From contig CAMWRX010000024.1 in the NCBI GenBank assembly GCA_947176765.1, forward strand, positions 1 through 34,089: a stretch of DNA of 34,089 nucleotides, read 5' to 3'. Source of the stretch: an uncultured bacterium. GTDB lineage: Bacteria > Bacillota > Clostridia > Oscillospirales > Oscillospiraceae. Under the pieces are notes generated by a model. It did no database searches. It was not told where the DNA came from and saw only the letters and a list, made by a program, of their open reading frames with translations. The translations under genes were made by a program, and so were the position numbers. Below, piece after piece: positions 1 to 9,027 of this stretch. Position 1 is the first letter of the stretch, and every line of letters starts with the position of its first letter.

Positions 1-1
1 C

Positions 2-1753
2 TCCGCCCCTGCCTCCGCCTCCCCCGAACCGGAAGCAACCGCCACGCCTGACCCCACGCCTCCGGCGGTCGCCTTTCATCCCACTGTCTTTGGGGGCGGG
101 CTGGACTTTGAGTTTTACTCCACGGGCAAGCGCTGTCCCGTGCGGTTCAGCAACCTGACCTGGGCCATTGCCAGCACCCAGGAATTCGCCTTCCAGGTGG
201 AGCGGTACGTCATCCTGGATCTGGATGGGGACGGGGATACCGAGCTGATTCTGCAGATGGAGGGCCAGGGCGGCTTCTACATCTTCCGCGGGATGGAAAA
301 ATGGCTGTACGGCTTCTGGGAGGTGCCCCGGGGGCTAATGAATCTGAAAGCCGACGGGACCTTTGAGGGCTCCTCCGGCGTGGCAGACTGGGGGTATTAT
401 ACCGTTTCGTCGTTCGACTCCGACCGTATGGAGAGCACTCCCTTCACCTGGTGCGAGAGCGGCGAAAACTACGAGGAGCTGTATTTTGTGGACGGCCTCC
501 CCGCCACCCAGCGGGAATTCGAAACCGCGACGGCGGCGCAGAACGCCAAGGAGGACGCCCCCTGGCACCCCTGGACCGGCGAGCTGGGCTACCCGGAGGA
601 AGCCAAAGAGTGGCTGGACTGGTATGTGACGGCCTGGCTGGAGCCGGCGGAGACGCCGATGCTGACCGCCATCGACCAGCCCAACGGCAACTGGGAACTC
701 TCTTATCAGGGCCGTCAGGTGCAGTTCTTCGGCGGCGAGAACTGGTACGAATATGATAAGGGCGACTCGCCCATGACCTATGTGCTGGACCTGAATGGAG
801 ACGGTCGGGAGGAGATCGCCTTCACCATGCAGGACACCGCGTTCAACGACCACCTCTACCTCTTCAACGCGGAAACCCTGGAACAATACGACACCAGCGG
901 TGTGGCGGATATGGTGTACGGCTATCTGTCCTCCACCTCCGACAATACGTATTTTTACGTTTCCATCCCGGAGTTCGGTCTTGACGTTACCATACCCCGG
1001 GGCAACTTTGGGGATCCGGAGCATAAGCTCCGGGACACGCTGGAGTTCTACCCATACCCCTACTTCGGCATCTATTTGGACAGCAACCGGATCACCTGCT
1101 GCTTCCCTGCCGGATCCAGCTGGTTCAATGGCCAGCTGGGGCTGAAAGGAAAAGAGGTGGTTTGCACCGGCTTCGAGTACCAGGAAAACCGCAGGGAGAA
1201 TTTTGACTACGCTGATATGCTCCTGTGGGGCATGCCGCTCTTCTTTTTCGACGAGGATGGACACGCTGACTTCGTGGACGCGGCGGATATTCCTCTCCTG
1301 TTCGACAAGAACGACCCCTACACCGCAATCCAAAGCTTCGCCATCGTGGATCTGGACCGGGACGGGCAGGATGAAGTGGTACTCCACGTCTGCGGCGTGG
1401 CCGGCGACATGGGGGGCTATCTGGTGCTTTACAAGCAGTGGGGCGGGGTCAGCGGCTTCAAAAGCAGCTATCGAACCTTCTGGGATCTGAAAACCGATGG
1501 CACCCTCTCCTGGTCCAGCCCCACAGGGCAGGACAACGGCTGGGGCTCCTACCCGAATCTGTATACCGGGGAACTGTGGGAGTTGTCCCGGATGCACAGC
1601 TCCTGGGGCGAGCCGGATGCCGAATTTGTCGTCGAGGGCATTCCCGCCACCGAAGCGGAATATCGGGCGTACGACAAACAGCAAAGGGCCAAGCCCGACG
1701 CGGTGTGGTATGAGTATACCCGAGAGAATATTGAGGCATTATTGCAATTTTGA
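2..1753 (+). CDS. Secreted protein with FG-GAP/VCBS-like acidic repeats, 5'-truncated
   Basis: The reading frame is open from base 2, so the gene starts outside the window; the GTG at 140 is only an internal codon. The first visible residues form an Ala/Ser/Pro/Glu/Thr-rich linker of the kind that follows a lipoprotein signal. Three acidic loops are visible: VILDLDGDGDTELIL, YVLDLNGDGREEIAF and AIVDLDRDGQDEVVL. These match the D-x-D-x-D-G-x-x-E pattern of FG-GAP/VCBS-type repeats, which usually bind calcium in extracellular beta-propellers. Each loop is followed by aromatic-rich beta-like sequence, and the first and last units share similar text (GGFYIFRGMEKW / GGYLVLYKQWGG), suggesting an internal duplication. 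An extracellular binding role is inference, and no catalytic motif was recognised. A similar lipoprotein start lies at 33927. Confidence 0.75.
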   Translation, partial: SAPASASPEPEATATPDPTPPAVAFHPTVFGGGLDFEFYSTGKRCPVRFSNLTWAIASTQEFAFQVERYVILDLDGDGDTELILQMEGQGGFYIFRGMEKWLYGFWEVPRGLMNLKADGTFEGSSGVADWGYYTVSSFDSDRMESTPFTWCESGENYEELYFVDGLPATQREFETATAAQNAKEDAPWHPWTGELGYPEEAKEWLDWYVTAWLEPAETPMLTAIDQPNGNWELSYQGRQVQFFGGENWYEYDKGDSPMTYVLDLNGDGREEIAFTMQDTAFNDHLYLFNAETLEQYDTSGVADMVYGYLSSTSDNTYFYVSIPEFGLDVTIPRGNFGDPEHKLRDTLEFYPYPYFGIYLDSNRITCCFPAGSSWFNGQLGLKGKEVVCTGFEYQENRRENFDYADMLLWGMPLFFFDEDGHADFVDAADIPLLFDKNDPYTAIQSFAIVDLDRDGQDEVVLHVCGVAGDMGGYLVLYKQWGGVSGFKSSYRTFWDLKTDGTLSWSSPTGQDNGWGSYPNLYTGELWELSRMHSSWGEPDAEFVVEGIPATEAEYRAYDKQQRAKPDAVWYEYTRENIEALLQF

Positions 1754-1829
1754 CGGAATTTGTCCCGAAAGGAGCAATAATAAGGAAAATTCATGTATGA
1801 CGAAGGCCACGCCAGATTCACAATGCTGG

Positions 1830-1913
1830 CGGGGCTTGCTCTTTGGAGCGGCCCCGTCCATTGTTTCCATTCGCTCGTTTCGGCGTATGGGTCGCAGTAT
1901 GGGTCTGGAGCCT
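1830..1913. repeat. Dispersed repeat B, copy 1 (hairpin plus GTATGGGTC motif)
   Basis: A GC-rich hairpin with left arm CGGGGCTTGCTC is followed by CCATTGTTTCC and then CGGCGTATGGGTC with a second GTATGGGTC. The same order recurs at 16617-16700, and the latter half recurs at 16393-16430 and 33070-33107. It lies just downstream of the repeat-protein gene and may terminate its transcript. The small ORF that could be read through it (from 1793) is probably a by-product of the repeat. Confidence 0.6.
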
Positions 1914-1931
1914 GAGTAGTTCTGTGTCCCG

Positions 1932-2006
1932 CCCACCATCTGATGGGGGCATCCCTCTCCACCAGGTGGTGGGGTATATATGAACAAGACGAATAAGAAC
2001 AAATAA
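1932..2006 (+). repeat. Hairpin-plus-GAACAAG-tail repeat, copy R1
   Basis: Arms CCCACCA (1932-1938) and TGGTGGGG (1967-1974) pair, then a tail carries GAACAAG twice and ends in AAATAAA. There are five copies in this window, all in the same orientation and mostly just after the 3' end of a gene or relic. Here it sits between the convergent 3' ends of the repeat protein and the CHAP/SLH gene. Confidence 0.7.
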
Positions 2007-2027
2007 AGTCCCTGAGTAGAAACAGCG

Positions 2028-4262
2028 TCATCCTTTCCGCAGCTCGGCTTTCGCCATGCGCGTGACTACAGCAGCTACCTCTGCCCGTGTAATGGGGTTT
2101 TTAGGCAGAAAGCTACTTCCATTGCCTGTGATTATCCCAGCCCGGCTGAGCAGTTCCACATCAGCGCTGTAGAAAATACGGCCTGCATCGTCAAAGACGG
2201 GGGCGCTTTTGATGGCGGGCAGAGCCTCACTGGGCAGTGCCTGGGCCAGGATGTGGACAAATACTTCGCGGGTGGCAGGACGGCTGAAGTCATAATTTTC
2301 AGTCAACATCCCATTCCGTCTGGCATAATTCACATAGGGGTCGTACCAATTCCCGCCGTCATAGCTGTCAAAGGTCTCACCATCCGCGTAATAAACGCTG
2401 TGCAACCTGGCGGCCAGTGTAATTGTTTCCGCGATGGTAACATTGGTCCCCGGTTGGAATACACCGTCTCCTGTCCCTTTCATCAATCCCAACTCGTAGG
2501 CAACAGCTACATTTTGAGTATACCAAGCGCCAGAACTCACATCACGGAACATGCCGTCCTGATAGGTTTTGACTGTCTTAAATCGATCCAAGTTGTTTGT
2601 CTTGAGTGTCCCAAGGTTGAGCGTCACTTGAACACAGTCTGACGCAGGTTTGGTGGGCGCATCAACCACTTTGTAGGTACACCCATGTTCCTGGGCAAAC
2701 TGCTCGGCATAACTCCCGCTATGCACCAGCATGGTCGGCCCTTGCCCAAAGGAGAATTCAGCGATGTCCGTGACAGAGGCCGGGATCTCGACAGTGGTCA
2801 ATTTCGTTCCACCGAATGCAGCAGAGGCGATGGTTTTCACGCCGTTCGGGATAGAGTAGTTGCCGCTGCGCCCCGCGGGACAGAGGATAATGGTATCCAT
2901 GTTTTTGGTAAAGAGCGCGCCGTCTATGCTTGTAAACCAGGAATTCTGTGGGTCGATTGTAACGCTGGTCAGGGCAGTGCAGCCGAGAAATGCGCTGATT
3001 TGCACATCAGACACAGAAGCAGGAAGCTGAATCGTCTGGATCGTTTTGCAATCAATAAAGGAGAGCATTAGCTTCGTAATCCCCTCGCTGACAACAACGT
3101 GCTTCGCCTTGTTAATATACTCGCCCAAACCAGCGGACACTTGGTTGAGTGTTCCGGTTCCGGAAATAGTCACCGTTCCATCATTGGTGAGTGTCCAGCG
3201 CACATCGCCGTCGCCGTAGCAGCGGCCTGAGACGGAGGTTTTCATGGGAATGCTTTCTGTCTTTGTTTCGCCGCAGGTCGTACAGGTATAGGTTCGTGTG
3301 CCGGATGCAGTCAATGTGGGAGATACAGTTTCTACGCCAGCATCCCAGTTGTGCGAACAGGGCGTGGGCTGCTGAGGCTGGAGATCAGCTACTGTCATTT
3401 TGCCGCTCTCATACTTCAGCCAAAAGGTTTTGGCCACCCCGAGACTGGTTGCGGAAATCTGATACCAGGTAGATCCATCACTCATTTTGACGCCATACAT
3501 ACTGCGCGCAGCCTGCCCCTGGTTGAAATAATCCGCTCTTACATTGTCCCCTGGATTATTATAAAGGTTTACCACCTGCCCATTGACGCAGTAGATCATC
3601 ACATTGCAGTCAAAATATTCCGGGGGATTGCTGGACGGGAGCGCGCCGTCTGTATTGAACCGAATATGTCCGATAATGGTGGACGAATCTTTGGAAATGG
3701 TGTGGGCTGCGACGCGGCCGGAGGGGCCATTCCCGTCCACATAGGTGATCATATTGCCGCTGACACTGACCACAATGCCGGTGTGATCAAAGGTGTGGAG
3801 ATTCCAGTTAGACCAGGAGAATTGGAGAATGTCGCCAGGAAGAGGGGACCACCCGTCGCTGGTCCTTGCCACCATGCGGCCATTGCTCCCCAGGCGGGGA
3901 TCAATTTCCAACAGCCGGTTTTGATGAACCGGGGAGGCAACATAAAACACCCCAGCATCCTTTGTGGCGCAGATCCAGCTCACCAAGCTGATGGCATAGG
4001 CACAGACGCTATATGGGGTTGTCCCCAGCTTCGCGGCAATCTGGCTGTTGTTCATCCGATTGCCGACGAAATAGCCGCACCAATCACCGGAAGGCAGGCC
4101 CAAGTCGGCAGCAGAACTGCCTATCGCCTGCTGGGCAGCGCTGGCCAGGCTGGCCATGTCATTCGTGGTGACGCTGGCGGCGGAGGCCGTGGGCGTAATG
4201 GCGGGCAGCAGGCCCAAGGCCAGGATCAGTGCCAGGGCAAAAGATGTGATACGTTTTTTCAT
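2028..4262 (-). CDS. Secreted CHAP-like amidase with BspA-type leucine-rich and SLH domains
   Basis: The start was set at ATG 4262, preceded by AAGGAGCG at 8 nt and followed by a classic signal peptide (MKKRITSFALALILALGLLP, cleavage near ASA-A). This gives 744 aa; the longer upstream frame lacks a ribosome site. The N-terminal region has a Cys in SGDWCGYFV and a His in HTFDHTGIVVSV, as in CHAP/NlpC peptidoglycan hydrolases. The middle holds a CxxC pair (TCTTCGE) and BspA-like repeats (ASVSDVQISAFLGC, GVKTIASAAFGG). The C-terminus holds three SLH repeats (MFRDVSSGAWY, WYDPYVNYARRNG, ADVELLSRAGIITGNG), which anchor proteins to cell-wall polymers. It is the last gene of a minus-strand cluster with two Ser/Thr kinases, so a cell-wall output or surface partner of that signalling is plausible but inferred. 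Confidence 0.85.
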   Translation of the reverse strand: MKKRITSFALALILALGLLPAITPTASAASVTTNDMASLASAAQQAIGSSAADLGLPSGDWCGYFVGNRMNNSQIAAKLGTTPYSVCAYAISLVSWICATKDAGVFYVASPVHQNRLLEIDPRLGSNGRMVARTSDGWSPLPGDILQFSWSNWNLHTFDHTGIVVSVSGNMITYVDGNGPSGRVAAHTISKDSSTIIGHIRFNTDGALPSSNPPEYFDCNVMIYCVNGQVVNLYNNPGDNVRADYFNQGQAARSMYGVKMSDGSTWYQISATSLGVAKTFWLKYESGKMTVADLQPQQPTPCSHNWDAGVETVSPTLTASGTRTYTCTTCGETKTESIPMKTSVSGRCYGDGDVRWTLTNDGTVTISGTGTLNQVSAGLGEYINKAKHVVVSEGITKLMLSFIDCKTIQTIQLPASVSDVQISAFLGCTALTSVTIDPQNSWFTSIDGALFTKNMDTIILCPAGRSGNYSIPNGVKTIASAAFGGTKLTTVEIPASVTDIAEFSFGQGPTMLVHSGSYAEQFAQEHGCTYKVVDAPTKPASDCVQVTLNLGTLKTNNLDRFKTVKTYQDGMFRDVSSGAWYTQNVAVAYELGLMKGTGDGVFQPGTNVTIAETITLAARLHSVYYADGETFDSYDGGNWYDPYVNYARRNGMLTENYDFSRPATREVFVHILAQALPSEALPAIKSAPVFDDAGRIFYSADVELLSRAGIITGNGSSFLPKNPITRAEVAAVVTRMAKAELRKG

Positions 4263-4412
4263 GGTTTTGCGCTCCTTTTCAATTTGTTTGAAAGAGGTTT
4301 CCTTATCGTAGCTATAACGTACCATATCTGACGTGGGGATTGGGCCGTTTCTGATGAATGGGCAGCTTTGCCTGATGAATGACACCGCAAGAACTGAGTA
4401 AGAAAGAGGCAG

Positions 4413-4442
4413 CAGCGGGACAGAGGTATCTCTGTCCCGCTG
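4413..4442. terminator. Hairpin between the kinase and the CHAP/SLH gene
   Basis: A perfect 13-bp stem, CAGCGGGACAGAG pairing with CTCTGTCCCGCTG around a GTAT loop, is followed by TTGTTTC on the plus side. It lies directly downstream of the kinase stop at 4449 on the minus strand, so it probably terminates or attenuates read-through into the CHAP/SLH gene. Confidence 0.75.
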
Positions 4443-4448
4443 TTGTTT

Positions 4449-6881
4449 CTAATCAACATATACATAAATATACTTTGTTCCAAGATTTCCGCATCGAACT
4501 GAAATAAGTCCACCAGTCGCTGAGTTTGGCACGGATATTAAACCCGAATCGCTAACATAGGCTCCATTAAAAGCTGTCCCGTCTCCATACATAAAACCAC
4601 CTGAAGTATAAGTACAGCTAACATTATTATTTGCGTCCTTCGGAAAGAATTCAATTTGGATTTGGAATGTAGCTCCTCGGCTTAAGTGAAGTAGATACTC
4701 ACTGTCACTGCCGTCCTCTTGCTGAACATTAGTTATACGCCAGGCGGTTGCTGTAACATAAACCTTACACTCCTGTGATACCGACTTTCCACCACAAGAA
4801 GCTGTTATCGTAGCTGATCCTGGATTTAAGCCGGTGAGTGTAACGCTTTTCCCTTGCGGAGTTACGGATATAACAGACGGATTGGAGCTATGCCACGTAA
4901 CATTCTGATCTGTTGCATCTGAAGGATATATTGAAACAGAGTATGTCCTGGTTTCACCTTTTTCCATGCTAATACCCGTTTGGCTTTGGCTGAGACGTTC
5001 AACTGGAATAGATACATGTACAATACATGAGGCACTTTTCCCCTCACTATATGCCATAATAGTTGCTGTTCCGCCGCCAACCGCTCTTACTGTACCATCC
5101 CCGCTAACCGTTGCCACTGCTGAATTGCTGCTGCTCCAGCTATAGACACCATTTCCACCAGATGCATTTAATGTGGTGCTATTACCCTTATTCATGTCAA
5201 GCGAACTGCGGCTCAACGTAACCGCAGAAACAGAAGCTGGCGCAGATGTGGGTATGGGGCTCTCAGATCCCGCAGGTTCATCAGATGGCTCCCCCGTCTC
5301 TTCGGGCGCAGGCTCCGGCCCCATGCTGACATAGATGGTCACAGCGTCGCCCTCTGCCAGAGGTTCTCCAGCCGTTATACTGCTCCTGAGCACGATGCCC
5401 GCCGCCACGTCGCTGCTGTACTCCTGCTCCACTGTGACCACCGCGCCCAGCTTTTTCAGCATCTCCTCCGCTTCGGCCTGGGTGTAGTAGGCAACGTTCG
5501 GCATCGTGTTCTCTTCCACTGCTGGCTCCGCCGCCGCACTGATGTACAGTTCTACACGGGTATTTTTCTCCACAATCTCCCCGGCGCTCACGCTTTGCCG
5601 CAAAACCATGTTGGCCGGAATCGTATCGGACGTTTCGCGGCCACTGATGACGGCAGGCAGACCCGCTTCACCCAGTCTGTCCTGCGCCGCTTCCACAGTA
5701 CAGTTGACCACGCTGGGGACGCGGGTCATATTGTCTCCTATCGACAGCGTCGTAGCTAAATGATTTTCAAACCCAATTATCCCCGTGAACAACAGGATTA
5801 GCAGCGTAATGGCGGCGGCACCGCATACGGGGACCGTAATTTTAGCCCACAAAGGCCATTTCATCAGGTCGATGACCTTGATCTTCCCAGTCACCCGCTG
5901 CACCCGGGAAACAGCAGTCAACTGTGACAAAAATTCTTCCGCCGTTGATGTTCGATCCTCAACGCGTATATTCATTGCATTTAAGATCGCATTTTCTTGG
6001 TTCCGAGTAAGTTTACAGTTTTTCGAGGGGAAAATCAGGATGTTTTTTTTCTTGTTCTCGAAAAATGCCCGGCGCTCTAAGGCGTCCGGAGGAGTCACTC
6101 CAGTCACCATACGATACAGAACCGCACCTAAGGAGTAAACGTCAGTATGCGGCCCCTGATCCCCCCGGCTGCGGTACTGTTCTTCCGGCGAATACCCTGG
6201 CTTGATGATGACGGTGAGACTGCGGCTGTGAGAGGTCGTGGCATACCGGGCCGCGCCAAAGTCAATGAGTTTCACCTGGCCGTCTTTCGTAATCATGATA
6301 TTGTCCGGCGCAATATCCCGGTGGATAACTCCTGCCTGGTGCACTGTTTCGAGAGAGTGGATCACTGGGGTCAGCATTTGTATAGCCCGGCCTATCGGCA
6401 CTTTCCCCTCCCGCTCCAGATAGGCGGTCAACGTCTCGCCGTCCAGGTATTCCATGACGATATAGGCGGTGTTGTTGGCCTCGAAGCTATCATAGACCCG
6501 AACAATGCCTTCCTCGCTCTGGAATTTTGCCAGCCGTTTTGCCTCGTCAATAAATTTGACCATCCCACCGGCAAATTGTTCCGCCTTATTTCCGCTGAAC
6601 ACTGTGACATGGGTTTGGCCTCCTGCGCGGGTGGCAAACTCACTGGGGAGATACTCTTTTATGGCCACGGGCTGCTGCAGTGTTTTATCCCAACTGATAT
6701 AAGTTACGCCAAAGCCACCAAAGCCAATGACTTTTCCAATTGTGTAGCGCCCGGCCAGCAACGTTCCGGGCCGCAGGTGCAGCGAACTCTCTGCCCGTGA
6801 ATCCGACGCGTAGCCGCAATTCGGGCAAACCTGGTTGCTTTCTTCATATTCAGTCATGCAGCCTAAACAGCGTACCATCAT
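4449..6881 (-). CDS. Membrane Ser/Thr protein kinase with zinc ribbon, PASTA and Ig-like domains
   Basis: The 810-aa product starts at ATG 6881 after AAGGTGAT. A zinc ribbon is formed by C5/C8 and C19/C22. The kinase domain is complete: Gly loop GFGGFGVTY (53-61), Lys75 in VAIKEY, HRDIAPDN with catalytic Asp189, DFG at 207-209, and the activation-segment end KPGYSPEEQY. A single membrane helix lies at about 349-371. Outside are two PASTA domains (about 386-450 and 463-525), a Pro/Glu linker, and two BIG2/Ig-like domains (GNSTTLNASGGNGVYSWSSS; ATDQNVTWHSSNPSV). PASTA kinases of the PknB/PrkC type sense peptidoglycan fragments and phosphorylate cytoplasmic partners. This one differs in its N-terminal zinc ribbon and terminal Ig-like domains. 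A second kinase lies 85 bp upstream on the same strand. Confidence 0.92.
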   Translation of the reverse strand: MMVRCLGCMTEYEESNQVCPNCGYASDSRAESSLHLRPGTLLAGRYTIGKVIGFGGFGVTYISWDKTLQQPVAIKEYLPSEFATRAGGQTHVTVFSGNKAEQFAGGMVKFIDEAKRLAKFQSEEGIVRVYDSFEANNTAYIVMEYLDGETLTAYLEREGKVPIGRAIQMLTPVIHSLETVHQAGVIHRDIAPDNIMITKDGQVKLIDFGAARYATTSHSRSLTVIIKPGYSPEEQYRSRGDQGPHTDVYSLGAVLYRMVTGVTPPDALERRAFFENKKKNILIFPSKNCKLTRNQENAILNAMNIRVEDRTSTAEEFLSQLTAVSRVQRVTGKIKVIDLMKWPLWAKITVPVCGAAAITLLILLFTGIIGFENHLATTLSIGDNMTRVPSVVNCTVEAAQDRLGEAGLPAVISGRETSDTIPANMVLRQSVSAGEIVEKNTRVELYISAAAEPAVEENTMPNVAYYTQAEAEEMLKKLGAVVTVEQEYSSDVAAGIVLRSSITAGEPLAEGDAVTIYVSMGPEPAPEETGEPSDEPAGSESPIPTSAPASVSAVTLSRSSLDMNKGNSTTLNASGGNGVYSWSSSNSAVATVSGDGTVRAVGGGTATIMAYSEGKSASCIVHVSIPVERLSQSQTGISMEKGETRTYSVSIYPSDATDQNVTWHSSNPSVISVTPQGKSVTLTGLNPGSATITASCGGKSVSQECKVYVTATAWRITNVQQEDGSDSEYLLHLSRGATFQIQIEFFPKDANNNVSCTYTSGGFMYGDGTAFNGAYVSDSGLISVPNSATGGLISVRCGNLGTKYIYVYVD

Positions 6882-6966
6882 AATGCAGAATCACCTTCAA
6901 TCTTCATAAGTGCTATCGGTTGTGTTAATGCTTCGATAAACTTTCGTTGTGGTGTTTTCATTAAAA

Positions 6967-8871
6967 TCATAGTGCAAAGCCTTCGATCATCCGCTCCAGG
7001 AATACGACGAGACGGGCCTTCGACACGGCGTCCTTTGTGGCAAGCGCTCCACCTGCCCGAGCTGTAAATATCTCATGGGTGATCCCCCAACTGATCGCAT
7101 CCCGGGCCCATCCAGATACACCTTCGCCATCGCTATATGCCGAGAGATCAGTATCAGCAGAAATATCCAGCCCCGAATGCCTGGCATACCGGTAGAGCAT
7201 CACGGCCAACATCTCCAAATTTACAGTGCCAGCCCCGTGGAGCAGATCGTCCCCGCTGCCAGACAGGATTCCGTTCTCATAAGCCCAGGCGGCAGCTTTC
7301 CCCAGCTCCGTGTCCATATCCACATCTGAGAATGGGGCAGATCCTTTCGGTTTAGGCGATCCCGCCAGTCGGTACAAGGAAACAACGACCGAAGCCTTAT
7401 CAGCAATCTGGTTTGTACCAAAGTGGTTTTCGTCAACGGGATCCACAAGGCCCCTGTCACAGACGGAATTCACCGCATCAGTATACCACGCGCCTTCTGG
7501 AACGTCCTCAAATGAGGGTTCGGGACCCTTCTTTAATTCTTCCAACGCAGAAGAATCGGCCATCTGCATAAGCTCATCCACACTGGAAGCAGGTTCTGTA
7601 AAGGGCCGCTTTAAGTACTCCTTAACACACTCCAATTCGCTGTAGACAGAAAGAAATTCGGTCATGGCTGAATAAGTAATCGGCAGGTCGAGGCTTTCTG
7701 CTTGTATATATAGATAATCCTGGGCCAAATCGCTGCTAAGATAAGCGGTCAGGGCAGCTGCTGCTCTCTGCGTATTTTCATCCGAAGCGGATACACTCCA
7801 ACAGGCGCCATACCGATAGACTGCGTTCTTGCTTCCGGGCATGAGCAGAGAGTAGCCACCGGGTAATGTGCGTTGAATTGTAAAATAATCGGACGAATCA
7901 CCTAAATAAATCCATGCGTCACCGGAGAGAAAATCATCTATTGCTGTTTCCACTGCATAATTGGAAATTTCGTCCCCGTATATCGCGGAGTATATGTCGA
8001 CAACCTCTCGTTTGACCTCAAAATATCCGCCCAACTCGCTGCAGAATTCTATAATCTGCTGGATATCTGCCAGGGAGTCCACCGAGCCGGCCTCGGTATT
8101 TATATAGATAACCGGAACGACGATCCCTATGGGGTATTGCGATTCTGTTCCCATTTGAGGAATATAATAAGATGTGTTTTGTAATTGTGCCAGCTCGTGT
8201 TCCAGCGTTATCATACCGCCTTCATCCAGATTTGTTAACTCGAACAAACTCGGCATCTGTCCTGATGAGGCAGCCGCTCCAAGGGCATTAGCATATTCCG
8301 CGTACTCTATTGGAACGAGTTCTACCTTGACATTGCTATATTCGCTGGTGAATGTATTGACAATGTTTCTGAGGGCCTGTGCTTTAGATTGATCTATCTC
8401 TTCCGATCCTGTTTGAACGTACCACATCAGCAAATCAGCGTCCGGCAGTCCGGTCTCATTTCTTTGAAGGCCAAGAGCATAAAAAACCGCAATAATTACG
8501 CCAATAGCTGCCAGAAGCGCAGCCGTGATTCCAATAATTCTGCGGCGTTTTCGTTTTGCCCGCTCCTTTTTCACGGATGCCACTTTTTTACCACTCATCA
8601 GCGCCGTTTCAAACTCCTCTACCGTAGAGAACCGATATTGTGGCTCGATTGACATTGCGCGCATAATCACTGTGCTGATGTTTGCCGGGATGCTGCTGTC
8701 CACCGCAGACGGCTCCACAATGGTATCTTTTATCTTCCGGCTTGTAGATTCTTCTGGTTTCACACCGGTCATCGCATAATACAGTGTTGCTCCCAGCGCA
8801 TAGATGTCTGTACGGGGATCCTGGCGATTTACTTTGTCATATTGCTCAGGTGGCGCAAAGCCAGGCTTGGG
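6967..8871 (-). pseudogene. N-terminally truncated Ser/Thr kinase fused to a solute-binding-like domain and SLH repeats
   Basis: About 634 codons remain. The frame begins at the end of the activation segment (KPGFAPPEQYDKV) and contains the kinase C-lobe (RTDIYALGATLYYAMTGVKP). It lacks the Gly loop, the catalytic Lys and the HRD and DFG motifs. A basic stretch and a membrane helix (IIGITAALLAAIGVIIAVF) lead to an outer domain resembling an ABC sugar-binding protein (LMWYVQTGSEEIDQSKAQAL, SGQMPSLFELTNLDE), then SLH-type repeats to the C-terminus. The gene is cut exactly where homology to the 28111 cassette begins (8872). The frame stays open upstream only by running antisense through the cassette. 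Catalytic activity is therefore lost, unless the break is an assembly join between the two near-identical cassettes. Confidence 0.8.
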
Positions 8872-8979
8872 AAGCAGCTGACTAAAGTGCTGCCCACTGT
8901 GCAATGTTCTTCGTTCAGCGCCCTGTTTTTCTCTACGATGCAGCTCTAAAAACTCTGGACTTCTCCCCAATTCTTTGGC

Positions 8980-9009
8980 ATTGTTGTTGCTTGCCAAAAG
9001 CAACACAAT
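8980..9009 (+). promoter_or_regulatory. Leader hairpin before the stalk-domain gene
   Basis: ATTGTTGTTGCTT (8980-8992) pairs with AAGCAACACAAT (8998-9009) with one bulged base and a GCCAA loop. It ends a few bases before the GAGGGGAGA ribosome site of the gene at 9028. It is unchanged in the second cassette, which suggests a role in the transcript such as stability or translation control. Confidence 0.45.
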
Positions 9010-9027
9010 ACGAGGGGAGATACCGTT

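Noticed and set aside
335-1684. Long minus-strand frame opposite the repeat protein
   Set aside because: Low-complexity His/Val/Gly-rich text with no ribosome site. It is a GC-driven shadow of the plus-strand gene, which has clear D-x-D-x-D-G repeats.
1793-1918. Small ORF after the repeat-protein gene
   Set aside because: It is made mostly of repeat B sequence that recurs elsewhere without the start, so it is probably not a gene.
3351-4331. 326-codon plus-strand frame opposite the CHAP/SLH gene
   Set aside because: Antisense to a gene with signal peptide and SLH repeats; no ribosome site.
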